DNA from: Salinithrix halophila
GTDB lineage: Bacteria; Bacillota; Bacilli; Thermoactinomycetales; DSM-45169
Reading direction: 5' to 3'
DNA: 64,000 nt
Assembly: GCF_042650125.1 (NCBI RefSeq)
Contig: NZ_JBHSAP010000009.1
Coordinates: 558,001 to 622,000, forward strand
Below, piece by piece: positions 49,295-56,412 of the stretch. Each line of letters starts with the position of its first letter. Within the stretch, counting starts at the first letter, position 1. The translations under genes and the position numbers were made by a program. Below the pieces are notes generated by a model, which made no database searches, was not told the DNA's origin, and worked only from the letters and a program-made list of their open reading frames with translations.

Positions 49295-50872
49295 TCAACC
49301 CTCTGCCAATTTGAGAAATTGAAGGTCGGGATTTTCTTCTTCCAGTGTAGACAGGTAGAACTCCGAAGTGAACAAAACCACCAACCGATCACGTGAGTCT
49401 TTGACACAACGGGTATGGCCACGGTAGACGAGACGGGAAGGATCCGCCACTTCCCCTTTCAACCAACGGGCGAAGCGGAAGGGCATTCGGTCAAGGATCA
49501 AGTCAACCCCATACTCGTTTTTCATTCGATACTCAAATACTTGAAATTGCAATTCCCCGACGGCACCGATATAAATCTCATCCATTCCTTCAAGGAATGT
49601 ACGGTACCGCTGGATCGCCCCTTCTTCCACCAGTTGAACAAGCCCCTTCTGGAATTGTTTGTAGCGCATGGCGTTTTTGTTGGAAACCCGCAAGAAGTGT
49701 TCCGGTGGAAACTGAGGCAGCCGTTCAAAACGGAAGCGCCCCCTTTCGCACAGGGTATCCCCCACCTGAAAGTGGCCCGGGTCAAAGAGGCCAACCACAT
49801 CACCAGCGTAAGCCTCCTCCACAGCAGAGCGGTCCTGAGCCATAAATTGCTGGGGTAGGGCCAACTTAATCCCTTTTCCCGTTCGCACATGATTCACCGT
49901 CATCCCACGCTCATAACGACCGGAACAAATGCGAAGGAAGGCGATTCGGTCACGGTGAGCCGGGTTCATATTGGCTTGAATTTTAAAAACAAACCCGGAA
50001 AAACGCTCGTCTTCCGGATTGATAGATCCCTGATCCGAAGAGCGGGGGCCTGGGGAGGGAGCTAGGTCGAGGAACGTATCCAGAAAAGTCTCGACACCAA
50101 AGTTCGTGATGGCACTTCCAAAGAAAACGGGTGTCAGCTTCCCGTTTCGTACCGCTTCCATATCAAAAGGGTCACCGGCAATGTCGAGCAGCTCAATCTC
50201 TTCCTCCAGCCGGTCAGCGAGAACATCTCCCACTTCCTGGCGGATGCGGCTATCTCCAGCCCCCTCCGTATCGATCTTCCGTGCCTCGGCTCCCCGTTCA
50301 TAACGGATCAGCCGTCGATTGTCCCGATCATAGACGCCGCAGAAATCAGCTCCCATGCCGACAGGCCAGTTCATCGGGCATGAACGCATACCGAGAACCT
50401 CCTCAATCTCTTCCAGGAGCTCAAGGGGATCTTTCCCCTGCCGGTCCAGCTTGTTGACGAAAGTAAAAACCGGAATCCCCCGCATCCGGCAAGCCTCGAA
50501 AAGTTTGATCGTCTGAGGTTCCACCCCTTTGGCGCAATCGATTAACATCACGGCGCTATCCGCTGCAGCCAGGGTTCGATAGGTGTCTTCACTAAAATCC
50601 TGGTGTCCGGGAGTGTCCAGGATGTTAACATGGCAATCTCGGTAACGGAATTCCAGCACACTGGATGTAACCGAGATTCCCCGTTTTTTTTCAATTTCCA
50701 TCCAATCGGATGCGGCATGTTTACTCGCCTTTCGTCCTTTCACCGTACCGGCTTCCCGGATTGCTCCACCGAAGAGAAGGAGTTTTTCCGTCAATGTGGT
50801 CTTGCCGGCGTCGGGGTGTGAGATGATAGCAAAGGTGCGCCGCCGCCCGACCTGATCCGAATATCGTCCCAT
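49295..50872 (-). CDS. prfC: peptide chain release factor 3
   Basis: 525 residues from the ATG eight bases after AAGGA; the frame extends 63 codons upstream without support. GTPase motifs: ISHPDAGKTTLTEKLL (G1), DTPGHQDFSEDTYRT (G3) and FVNKLDR (G4). It recycles RF1 and RF2 after termination. RF3 is present in only part of the Firmicutes, and here it is a single-gene unit. Confidence 0.95.
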   Translation of the reverse strand: MGRYSDQVGRRRTFAIISHPDAGKTTLTEKLLLFGGAIREAGTVKGRKASKHAASDWMEIEKKRGISVTSSVLEFRYRDCHVNILDTPGHQDFSEDTYRTLAAADSAVMLIDCAKGVEPQTIKLFEACRMRGIPVFTFVNKLDRQGKDPLELLEEIEEVLGMRSCPMNWPVGMGADFCGVYDRDNRRLIRYERGAEARKIDTEGAGDSRIRQEVGDVLADRLEEEIELLDIAGDPFDMEAVRNGKLTPVFFGSAITNFGVETFLDTFLDLAPSPGPRSSDQGSINPEDERFSGFVFKIQANMNPAHRDRIAFLRICSGRYERGMTVNHVRTGKGIKLALPQQFMAQDRSAVEEAYAGDVVGLFDPGHFQVGDTLCERGRFRFERLPQFPPEHFLRVSNKNAMRYKQFQKGLVQLVEEGAIQRYRTFLEGMDEIYIGAVGELQFQVFEYRMKNEYGVDLILDRMPFRFARWLKGEVADPSRLVYRGHTRCVKDSRDRLVVLFTSEFYLSTLEEENPDLQFLKLAEG

Positions 50873-50963
50873 GATCCGTTCCTTTCTGTCGCGAAATCTT
50901 CCACCACTATACCATACCCGGTCTCCCCCATCACGGTTTCCTTTTCTTAGAAAAGGTTCATTC

Positions 50964-51004
50964 AAAAAAAGCCCGCACCGACAAACTGCCAGTGCCAGGC
51001 TTTT
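50964..51004 (-). terminator. terminator of the bacteriocin-type ABC operon
   Basis: AAAGCC-TG-GCAC and GTGC-G-GGCTTT pair, followed by T7 on the minus strand. Confidence 0.82.
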
Positions 51005-51014
51005 CCTTTCCTTA

Positions 51015-52391
51015 TCAGGTACGGAGCAACTTTCGATACACCCGTAAATAAAGCCATGCAAAACAGAGGGCCAAGATCAGCAGGTCGACCCAAAAAACAA
51101 ACGGGATCAAAAAAGCAATCTCCACCACTGTCGCTAGGGCAAAAAACTGAAGGTACATCACCCATTTGTTCCCCTTCGTAATCGAACGTCCGGGAATCTC
51201 CACCCCTAAACCGATGAGATAAAAACAAACATAGGCGATGATCGCTTCGGAAAGCAATGGTAATTTCCCCGGATCGATAACGACCTGCAACGACAAGACC
51301 AATGCGGCCAGTATCCACAGTAGGATCCCATGGGCGATATCGAGACTTAGGCGTTCCAGCAACCGGAGAACGGGGAAATACTCCAGGTGATGACGCTTTG
51401 TCAAGGAAAACTCCAAACGGAGATTGTAAAAGCCCAACAAAGAAATGAAGAAAGAAAAGTAGAGAAGGTCGTCTTTTCCGCCCAAATGTTCGGAGGACCC
51501 CAGCCAATCCTCTAGAAAAAGGGTGTTGATACTGGAGAAAATAAAGACGATGATCCCCACACCCAGAAGCTTGTTGATGTATTCGGGATCGCGAATCAAT
51601 CGAACCATTTGCATACGCACTAAAGTAGACAGGCGGCTGGGTGGATTGAAGAGCTTTCCTGTCACGGAAGCAAACCAACCCGTAAAGGGAACATAGGTCG
51701 AGGAATTGTGCTCTCTCCCGTCAATCAACATGCCTTTTATCACTACAGGATAAAAGAGGCTTGCAACCAGGCAGCCGGATAGAAGCAAAATATCGAGCAC
51801 CAGATAAACGTCCCCCACCACAACAGGCCCGATCAAACCGGTTCCCACGAAAATTTGCATCAACATGGCGAAACCAAATATGGAAACGGACCAGGTGACC
51901 GCATTGATCTTGACTTTATTCGCAAACGGGATAAAAAGATCGAGAAAAACACGGATAAAATTAATCGCCTGCAGACGGAGATAAAGCATCAAAACCTCCA
52001 TCCCACTGGCACCATAATGCAAAAGGGTAAGGGAAACAACCCCGATTTCCACAAAAAAAGAAACCGAAATCCCTGAACACAAGAAATGATAGAGAAAGAT
52101 CTTCCGAACAGTGATCGGTACATGGCGGAGAAAACCCATTATCCGATTAGAGGTTTCGTACAATTGCGTGGTACTAAACAAAAATAACAGGTCCATGATG
52201 ATATGCAAAGCCAAGTAGACTCCGATCACGGTCCCAGGATCGACATTGAATGTACCTAAAACAAGGGACAGGATCAAAAACAGAACTAAAGCAAACAAAA
52301 AGTGCTGAGCAACCTCTTTCCACTGCAGCCCCTTCGGTTCACTTTCGTCCATTGCTTTTCGATAAAGTTTTCGATAGATCGCGAAGTCCAT
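51015..52391 (-). CDS. ABC transporter membrane protein of the bacteriocin-like locus
   Basis: 458 residues with about ten to twelve hydrophobic helices and no other domain. A cytoplasmic N-terminus (FAIYRKLYRKAMDESEPKGL) leads to FLFALVLFLILSLVLGTF; later segments include HLEYFPVLRLLERLSLDIAH. It starts eight bases after the ATPase stop (an in-frame TTG would overlap the ATPase end). With the ATPase it should form an ABC exporter for secretion of, or self-protection from, the cationic peptide encoded upstream. I do not recognise a closer family. Confidence 0.75.
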   Translation of the reverse strand: MDFAIYRKLYRKAMDESEPKGLQWKEVAQHFLFALVLFLILSLVLGTFNVDPGTVIGVYLALHIIMDLLFLFSTTQLYETSNRIMGFLRHVPITVRKIFLYHFLCSGISVSFFVEIGVVSLTLLHYGASGMEVLMLYLRLQAINFIRVFLDLFIPFANKVKINAVTWSVSIFGFAMLMQIFVGTGLIGPVVVGDVYLVLDILLLSGCLVASLFYPVVIKGMLIDGREHNSSTYVPFTGWFASVTGKLFNPPSRLSTLVRMQMVRLIRDPEYINKLLGVGIIVFIFSSINTLFLEDWLGSSEHLGGKDDLLYFSFFISLLGFYNLRLEFSLTKRHHLEYFPVLRLLERLSLDIAHGILLWILAALVLSLQVVIDPGKLPLLSEAIIAYVCFYLIGLGVEIPGRSITKGNKWVMYLQFFALATVVEIAFLIPFVFWVDLLILALCFAWLYLRVYRKLLRT

Positions 52392-52399
52392 GATCCATT

Positions 52400-53068
52400 C
52401 TATCCCCAATCAAAATCTCTGATTTGCCCGTCCTCCAACACATACCGTTTGCTAGTGGTTTTCATCGCATACTGAGCGATGTGGGTCGTAAACAGGGATG
52501 ACTGGCCTTCTCTCTGTCGTCGATCGAAAACCGCGATGACGTAATTGACTGCATCGCTGTCCAACCCTTCAAAAATCTCATCACATACGAGAAGCTTCGG
52601 CCTGAAGAGCAGAGCACCGATCAGTTGGATTTTCTTTTTTGTACCAAAGGATAGACCTGAGAAAAGCGAATCCATCTCCCTTGACACCTGAAGATCATCG
52701 CTCCATTGCTGAATGAGGGCTGTCGCTTCCTCTTTGGGAAGCTGATATATTTCCTGAACGAAGGAGAAGTATTCCCTCGGTGTAAACAGATTTAAAAAAT
52801 CTTGATGATCAGAAGAAATGAATGCAGAGGTGTTTCGTATATGGATGCGATCCGTCAACGGATGTCCATCAATTCGCACTTCCCCCTGGTCAGCCTGGAG
52901 AAAGCCCAGGATACAATTTAAAAAAACGCTTTTTCCCACCCCGTTTTTCCCAAAAAGAACCGCGGTGGTACCTTCATGTAACTCGAAATGCAGATCACGC
53001 AACACTATTTTGTTCCCAAAACTTTTCCTCAATTGATTGGCATAAACAAGTGGCAAGTCGTTTGACAT
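52400..53068 (-). CDS. ABC transporter ATPase of the bacteriocin-like locus
   Basis: 222 residues, one ABC module. Walker A FGKNGVGKSVFLN, Q-loop region SSDHQDFLNLFT, an altered signature GLSFGTKKKIQL instead of LSGGQ, Walker B LLVCDEIFEGLD and switch His in TTHIAQ. The signature with K-rich tail is common in bacteriocin-immunity and lantibiotic ATPases. It follows the peptide gene after a structured gap of about 145 bases. Confidence 0.88.
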   Translation of the reverse strand: MSNDLPLVYANQLRKSFGNKIVLRDLHFELHEGTTAVLFGKNGVGKSVFLNCILGFLQADQGEVRIDGHPLTDRIHIRNTSAFISSDHQDFLNLFTPREYFSFVQEIYQLPKEEATALIQQWSDDLQVSREMDSLFSGLSFGTKKKIQLIGALLFRPKLLVCDEIFEGLDSDAVNYVIAVFDRRQREGQSSLFTTHIAQYAMKTTSKRYVLEDGQIRDFDWG

Positions 53069-53159
53069 GGTGTTACCCTGCCTTTATTATAAAAAGTGGG
53101 TAAAGCTAAAGGCGACTTCATGTTTTAGTGAAGTGCTATTTCGTCTTTTTCCCTAGGAC

Positions 53160-53213
53160 TCGTTGACGTTAATCCACGTCGCCCAACGTGTAACAATAAC
53201 GGTCAGCGAGTCT
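53160..53213 (-). promoter_or_regulatory. structured region between peptide and ATPase genes
   Basis: On the minus strand GACTCGCTGACCGTTA pairs imperfectly with TAACGTCAACGAGTC around CACGT-N6-ACGTG. No T-run follows, so it is more likely an mRNA stabiliser or processing site that raises peptide mRNA over transporter mRNA. Confidence 0.5.
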
Positions 53214-53429
53214 TTAAATTAAGCCTGCACTTTTAAGTGCATCATAGATGGCGCCCAAAGCGCTCGTGTTCTTAACCAACCACCAGGTCAGGTGGACCCA
53301 GCCTTTTGCCTTCGCAGCCATGAAGCTGTCGTAGACGCTTCTTGCCCCTTTTTTGATGGCTGCAATAGCCTTGGGACCATATTTCTTAATGGCGGAAACG
53401 ACTTTTTTCGCTTTAAAAATCCAGCCCAT
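53214..53429 (-). CDS. cationic leaderless bacteriocin-like peptide (aureocin A53/lacticin Q-like)
   Basis: 71 residues from the ATG after GGGGGAGGT; a TTG 33 bases upstream is rejected because this ribosome site would then be inside the gene. It starts MGWIFKAKKVVSAIKKYGPK and ends WWLVKNTSALGAIYDALKSA plus GLI. About 13 Lys/Arg against 2 Asp, no Cys, three Trp, amphipathic helices throughout, and no leader with a double-Gly or signal cleavage site. The stretch KYGPKAIAAIKKG resembles KYGSKAV...NKG of lacticin Q and KYGKKAV...YKG of aureocin A53, but the peptide is about 20 residues longer. Next to ABC genes and a regulator, a membrane-active bacteriocin is the best reading; family assignment is inference. 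Confidence 0.7.
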   Translation of the reverse strand: MGWIFKAKKVVSAIKKYGPKAIAAIKKGARSVYDSFMAAKAKGWVHLTWWLVKNTSALGAIYDALKSAGLI

Positions 53430-53466
53430 TTTTCTACCTCCCCCGCCTTTAACTTTACCCAATAAA

Positions 53467-53496
53467 ATCCTATCATTTCGTTCAATCTATCGTCAA
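53467..53496 (-). promoter_or_regulatory. candidate promoter of the peptide gene
   Basis: TTGACG and TAGGAT with 18 bases between, about 38 bases before the start codon. Confidence 0.5.
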
Positions 53497-53507
53497 TAGT
53501 AATGGTT

Positions 53508-53523
53508 TTGCGCTTTTACGCAA
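53508..53523. promoter_or_regulatory. inverted repeat, possible LuxR-type operator
   Basis: TTGCG-CTTTTA-CGCAA sits 12 bases upstream of the -35 box of the peptide promoter, the usual place for an activator. The stand-alone LuxR-type protein encoded next is the likely ligand. Confidence 0.45.
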
Positions 53524-53638
53524 GGGTCCTCTATTTTAACAACATAAAATGATCCTCCTATAGAGATTTTCCTCCTGCTTCTGAACGAACACCTTCGCCT
53601 TTCTATAAATGATGGACTGCTCTCTGTTGTACCATCGA

Positions 53639-53667
53639 AGAAAAGCCCGCTGTCAGCGGGCTTTTCT
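53639..53667. terminator. bidirectional terminator
   Basis: AGAAAAGCCCGCT-GTC-AGCGGGCTTTTCT, a perfect 13-base palindrome that separates the regulator unit from the peptide unit. Confidence 0.9.
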
Positions 53668-53765
53668 TTGATGGCAGGGGGCTTAGTGGCGAGCACTGGG
53701 TAAGAAAACAAGGGCTTCCACAAGTACCCCGCCCGATGTAAATGGCGTCCCTATCGAGCATTGCG

Positions 53766-54059
53766 CTAGAAACGGACACACTCCTCACTGTTCACGCTAC
53801 AGTTTCCTCTCCTTTCGCTGTTTTCTGTCGGATAAGGCGTTTGCACTTGGATGATTCCTTTTTGAATCGCACGCATCACGGCTCCTAACCGTGTGGATGT
53901 TCCCATTTTTCGCATGATGGTCGTGATATGGTACTCCACCGTTCTTTGGGGCATGCCCAAGAGATCAGCGATTTCTTTATTGGCTTTTTCCTGAGAGATG
54001 AGTTCAATGATCTTCGTATCCGTTTCACTCAAAATTTGATTGGTCCTGTTGTTTTCCAT
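53766..54059 (-). CDS. stand-alone LuxR/GerE-type HTH regulator
   Basis: 97 residues consisting almost only of the GerE domain: LSETDTKIIELISQEKANKE, then IADLLGMPQRTVEYHITTIM and RLGAVMRAIQKG. There is no receiver or ligand-binding domain, as in ComQXPA-unlinked or GerE-type small regulators. A 27-residue C-terminal tail contains two Cys (NCSVNSEECVRF) and is unusual. AGGAGGG lies five bases before the ATG. Second gene of a unit led by a 56-residue membrane protein; probable regulator of the adjacent peptide gene. Confidence 0.88.
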   Translation of the reverse strand: MENNRTNQILSETDTKIIELISQEKANKEIADLLGMPQRTVEYHITTIMRKMGTSTRLGAVMRAIQKGIIQVQTPYPTENSERRGNCSVNSEECVRF

Positions 54060-54077
54060 ACAGACCCTCCTATCTGA

Positions 54078-54248
54078 TCATTGCTCTTCCGAAGACATCA
54101 TCGCCATAACCAGCCTCCCCAATAACCCGATCGCTACCAGTACGGCAGAAGCGTATAGCAATACCTTCGGCTCTCCATCTAAGGCTAGTTTGGTTAAAAG
54201 GTATCCGATAACACCGATTCCGGTTAAAGCTTCAAACACTTTTTTCAT
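54078..54248 (-). CDS. 56-residue two-helix membrane protein
   Basis: Short gene: starts MKKVFEALTGIGVIGYLLTK, has a polar turn LALDGEPK and a second helix VLLYASAVLVAIGLLGRLVM, ending MMSSEEQ. GGGGTGG lies before the ATG, and an almost consensus promoter lies upstream. It precedes the LuxR-type gene by 18 bases. Small two-helix proteins of this kind are frequent immunity or accessory proteins in bacteriocin loci; no family recognised. Confidence 0.75.
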   Translation of the reverse strand: MKKVFEALTGIGVIGYLLTKLALDGEPKVLLYASAVLVAIGLLGRLVMAMMSSEEQ

Positions 54249-54286
54249 TCTCTTTCCACCCCTTGATTAATCGTGAAAACAATACT

Positions 54287-54315
54287 ATTATATAGTAAAC
54301 TATCCCTTTTATCAA
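54287..54315 (-). promoter_or_regulatory. strong sigma-A promoter of the regulator unit
   Basis: TTGATA, 17 bases, TATAAT. Eleven of twelve positions match the consensus. The inverted repeat TACTA-TTATA-TAGTA covers the -10 box and could be an operator. Surrounding sequence (54250-54370) is markedly AT-rich. Confidence 0.85.
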
Positions 54316-54356
54316 ATTAAATTTCTATCGAAAAATAAAATGGGTCTCTATTTAAA

Positions 54357-54396
54357 TAAAAAAAGCCCGTCATCCGATAACCGGACGGACTTTTTT
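54357..54396 (-). terminator. mtnN terminator
   Basis: AAAGTCCGTCC... stem (one mismatch) with T7 on the minus strand. Confidence 0.82.
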
Positions 54397-54404
54397 CTCT
54401 TCCT

Positions 54405-55121
54405 TTACTGAGCGCTTTTCGCTTGTCTTCTGTTCAGCATCTCTTGCACAATCCCGTTGGATCGCCGGGCAGAGGCTACGGCAAAGTCGGCGAAGTTGAT
54501 ATCGGCGCTATGATCGGCCCGGTCGGACATGGACCGAATGACCACATAAGGGATGCGATGAAGGTGGCAAACATGGGCGACAGCCGCCCCTTCCATCTCA
54601 ACACAAACTCCACCCAGGGAGTCTCTTAATGCACGGACCGCATCAGCGTTAGCGATAAACTGATCCCCCGAGAGGATCTTTCCTTTGAGGACTTTACCTC
54701 CGGTCCACCCCGCGGCTGCTTCCTCAGCCAGACGAATCCATTTCCGGTCAGCTTTGAAAATCGACGTCTCCTGAAAGGGGATCGTACCTTTCGGCAACCC
54801 GAGGGCGGTTGCATCCACGTCATGTTGCTGACAGGCGGTGGAGACGACGATATCCCCGATGTCCAGGGAAGGATCTAGAGCACCCGCTACCCCGGTGAAA
54901 ATTACCGCCTCCACCCCATACTCCCGGATGAGATTCTGGGTGCAGACAGCAGCGTTTACTTTGCCGACACCGGATTGACAGACCACTACTTCGGTCTCGT
55001 TCAACCGTCCCGTCGTATAGGTGATATCGGCAAGCTCTCTGGTCGCTTCTATTTCCATCTCCTCAAGAAAAAGAGCGATCTCTTCCGCCATCGCTCCAAT
55101 TAAACCGATCGGTCTTTGCAT
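54405..55121 (-). CDS. mtnN: 5'-methylthioadenosine/S-adenosylhomocysteine nucleosidase
   Basis: 238 residues. Motifs IGLIGAMAEEIALFLEEM, VVVCQSGVGKVNAAVCTQ, VCVEMEGAAVAHVCHLHRIP and RSMSDRADHSADINF with catalytic Glu and Asp. It cleaves MTA and SAH to adenine and thioribose derivatives, removing SAM by-products and starting autoinducer-2 precursor formation. It follows ccpA by 31 bases, an unusual partner; yrrT, its usual operon neighbour, is 42 kb away. Confidence 0.95.
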   Translation of the reverse strand: MQRPIGLIGAMAEEIALFLEEMEIEATRELADITYTTGRLNETEVVVCQSGVGKVNAAVCTQNLIREYGVEAVIFTGVAGALDPSLDIGDIVVSTACQQHDVDATALGLPKGTIPFQETSIFKADRKWIRLAEEAAAGWTGGKVLKGKILSGDQFIANADAVRALRDSLGGVCVEMEGAAVAHVCHLHRIPYVVIRSMSDRADHSADINFADFAVASARRSNGIVQEMLNRRQAKSAQ

Positions 55122-55152
55122 TTCTGTCTCCCCTCATTGGCTCTATCCGGCC

Positions 55153-56181
55153 TTAAAATTCCTTCAGCCGAGTAGAGTCAGCCAGTTCGAGCCTGTATTG
55201 CAGGAGAACCCGGTTGTCTTCAATACTCTCGTCATTCATATACTTGGTCAACAGACGCATCGCCACCGCTCCGATATCGTACATGGGAACAGCAACCGTC
55301 GATAAAAGCGGTCGCACTTGGGCAGCCAGAGGAATGTTGTCAAAACCGATCACGGATACATCCTCCGGAATCTTTCGACCCAGGTCCTGGGCAGCGTGAA
55401 TAACACCGACAGCCATCTCGTCATTGACGGCGAAAATAGCTGTGGGAGGATGGTTGGAGGAGAGGAGTTCCTCTGCAGCCTTTACTCCCGAGTCGTAGCG
55501 AAGGTTACCTAGACGTACGAGGTTTTCGTCTATGTTCAGTCCTGCTTCTTCCATTGCCTCTTTATACCCCTGGTAACGAGGGTAACCGATGATCGGATCA
55601 TCGAGGGGGCCACCGACTAAACCGATCCGGTCATGACCTTCCTTGATCAAGACCTGCGTCGCATCCTTGGCCGCCTGAACTTGGTCAATCGTAACAAAAG
55701 GGCGTTCCTCATCGACGTCATCCCTCGTCCCAGCCAAGACGATTGGGACCTGAGCACCAGCAAAGATCTCCCGATGTTCCTCCGTCACTTCCCCCCCAAG
55801 AAAAAGAAGCCCGTCCACCTGCTTCTCTAGCAGGGCTTCGATCAATTGAAGTTCTTTATCCTTTTTGAGGTCGGAATTGCACAAGATAATGTTGTAATGA
55901 TACATATTGGCAATATCTTCAATCCCCCGCGTCAGTTCGGCGAAGAACGCGTACGAGATATCCGGGATTACCACACCCACGGTGGTCGTTTTTTTGCTCG
56001 CCAGGCCACGGGCGACAGCATTAGGACGATAACCCATTCGTCGGATCGTTTCCAGCACTTTTTTACGGGTAACGGGTTTTACATTCGGGTTCCCGTTGAC
56101 AACACGGGATACCGTCGCCATGGACACACCAGCTTCACGAGCGACATCGTAGATCGTAATCGTTTCCTTTTTTTTCCCCAT
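55153..56181 (-). CDS. ccpA: catabolite control protein A
   Basis: 342 residues from the ATG before GKKKETITIYDVAREAGV; an upstream ATG lacks a ribosome site. DNA-binding MATVSRVVNGNPNVKPVTRK, hinge YRPNAVARGLASKKTTTVGV, then the sensor domain ending FDNIPLAAQVRPLLSTVAVP. CcpA binds cre sites together with HPr-Ser46-P and represses or activates carbon genes. Candidate cre sites occur in this window before xylF, before the isomerase operon and between acsA and acuA. Confidence 0.96.
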   Translation of the reverse strand: MGKKKETITIYDVAREAGVSMATVSRVVNGNPNVKPVTRKKVLETIRRMGYRPNAVARGLASKKTTTVGVVIPDISYAFFAELTRGIEDIANMYHYNIILCNSDLKKDKELQLIEALLEKQVDGLLFLGGEVTEEHREIFAGAQVPIVLAGTRDDVDEERPFVTIDQVQAAKDATQVLIKEGHDRIGLVGGPLDDPIIGYPRYQGYKEAMEEAGLNIDENLVRLGNLRYDSGVKAAEELLSSNHPPTAIFAVNDEMAVGVIHAAQDLGRKIPEDVSVIGFDNIPLAAQVRPLLSTVAVPMYDIGAVAMRLLTKYMNDESIEDNRVLLQYRLELADSTRLKEF

Positions 56182-56361
56182 CTTTTCCACACCTAATTTC
56201 CGTAGTTCGTTTTTCATAGGGCTGCTACGAGACTGGTTCTTATAAGGATATTACAAACGAAAACCATTTGCAAAGGGATACATAAGCAGCTCCTCAAGGC
56301 TTGGGAATCATTGGTGATCTGTTCCAGTACGAATCGTATCCTTCATAGGATATCCACGGAA

Positions 56362-56395
56362 AACAAAAAAGAACCGGTTTCACCAAACCGGTTCC
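56362..56395 (-). terminator. aroA terminator
   Basis: GAACCGGTTT-CACC-AAACCGGTTC, perfect ten-base stem followed by T6 on the minus strand. Confidence 0.9.
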
Positions 56396-56412
56396 TTTGA
56401 TTTCCAAGTTAT

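Noticed and set aside
53430..53462. TTG start giving an 82-residue form of the cationic peptide
   Set aside because: The strong GGGGGAGGT ribosome site lies inside this extension, directly before the ATG of the 71-residue form.
53493..53723. Minus-strand 76-codon frame upstream of the peptide gene
   Set aside because: Also crosses the terminator and the peptide promoter, with no ribosome site or family resemblance.
53603..53788. Minus-strand frame with a Cys-rich stretch (GTCGSPCFLTQCSP) that could look like a modified peptide precursor
   Set aside because: No ribosome site; the frame runs through the perfect terminator at 53639-53667, and no modification enzyme is encoded nearby.
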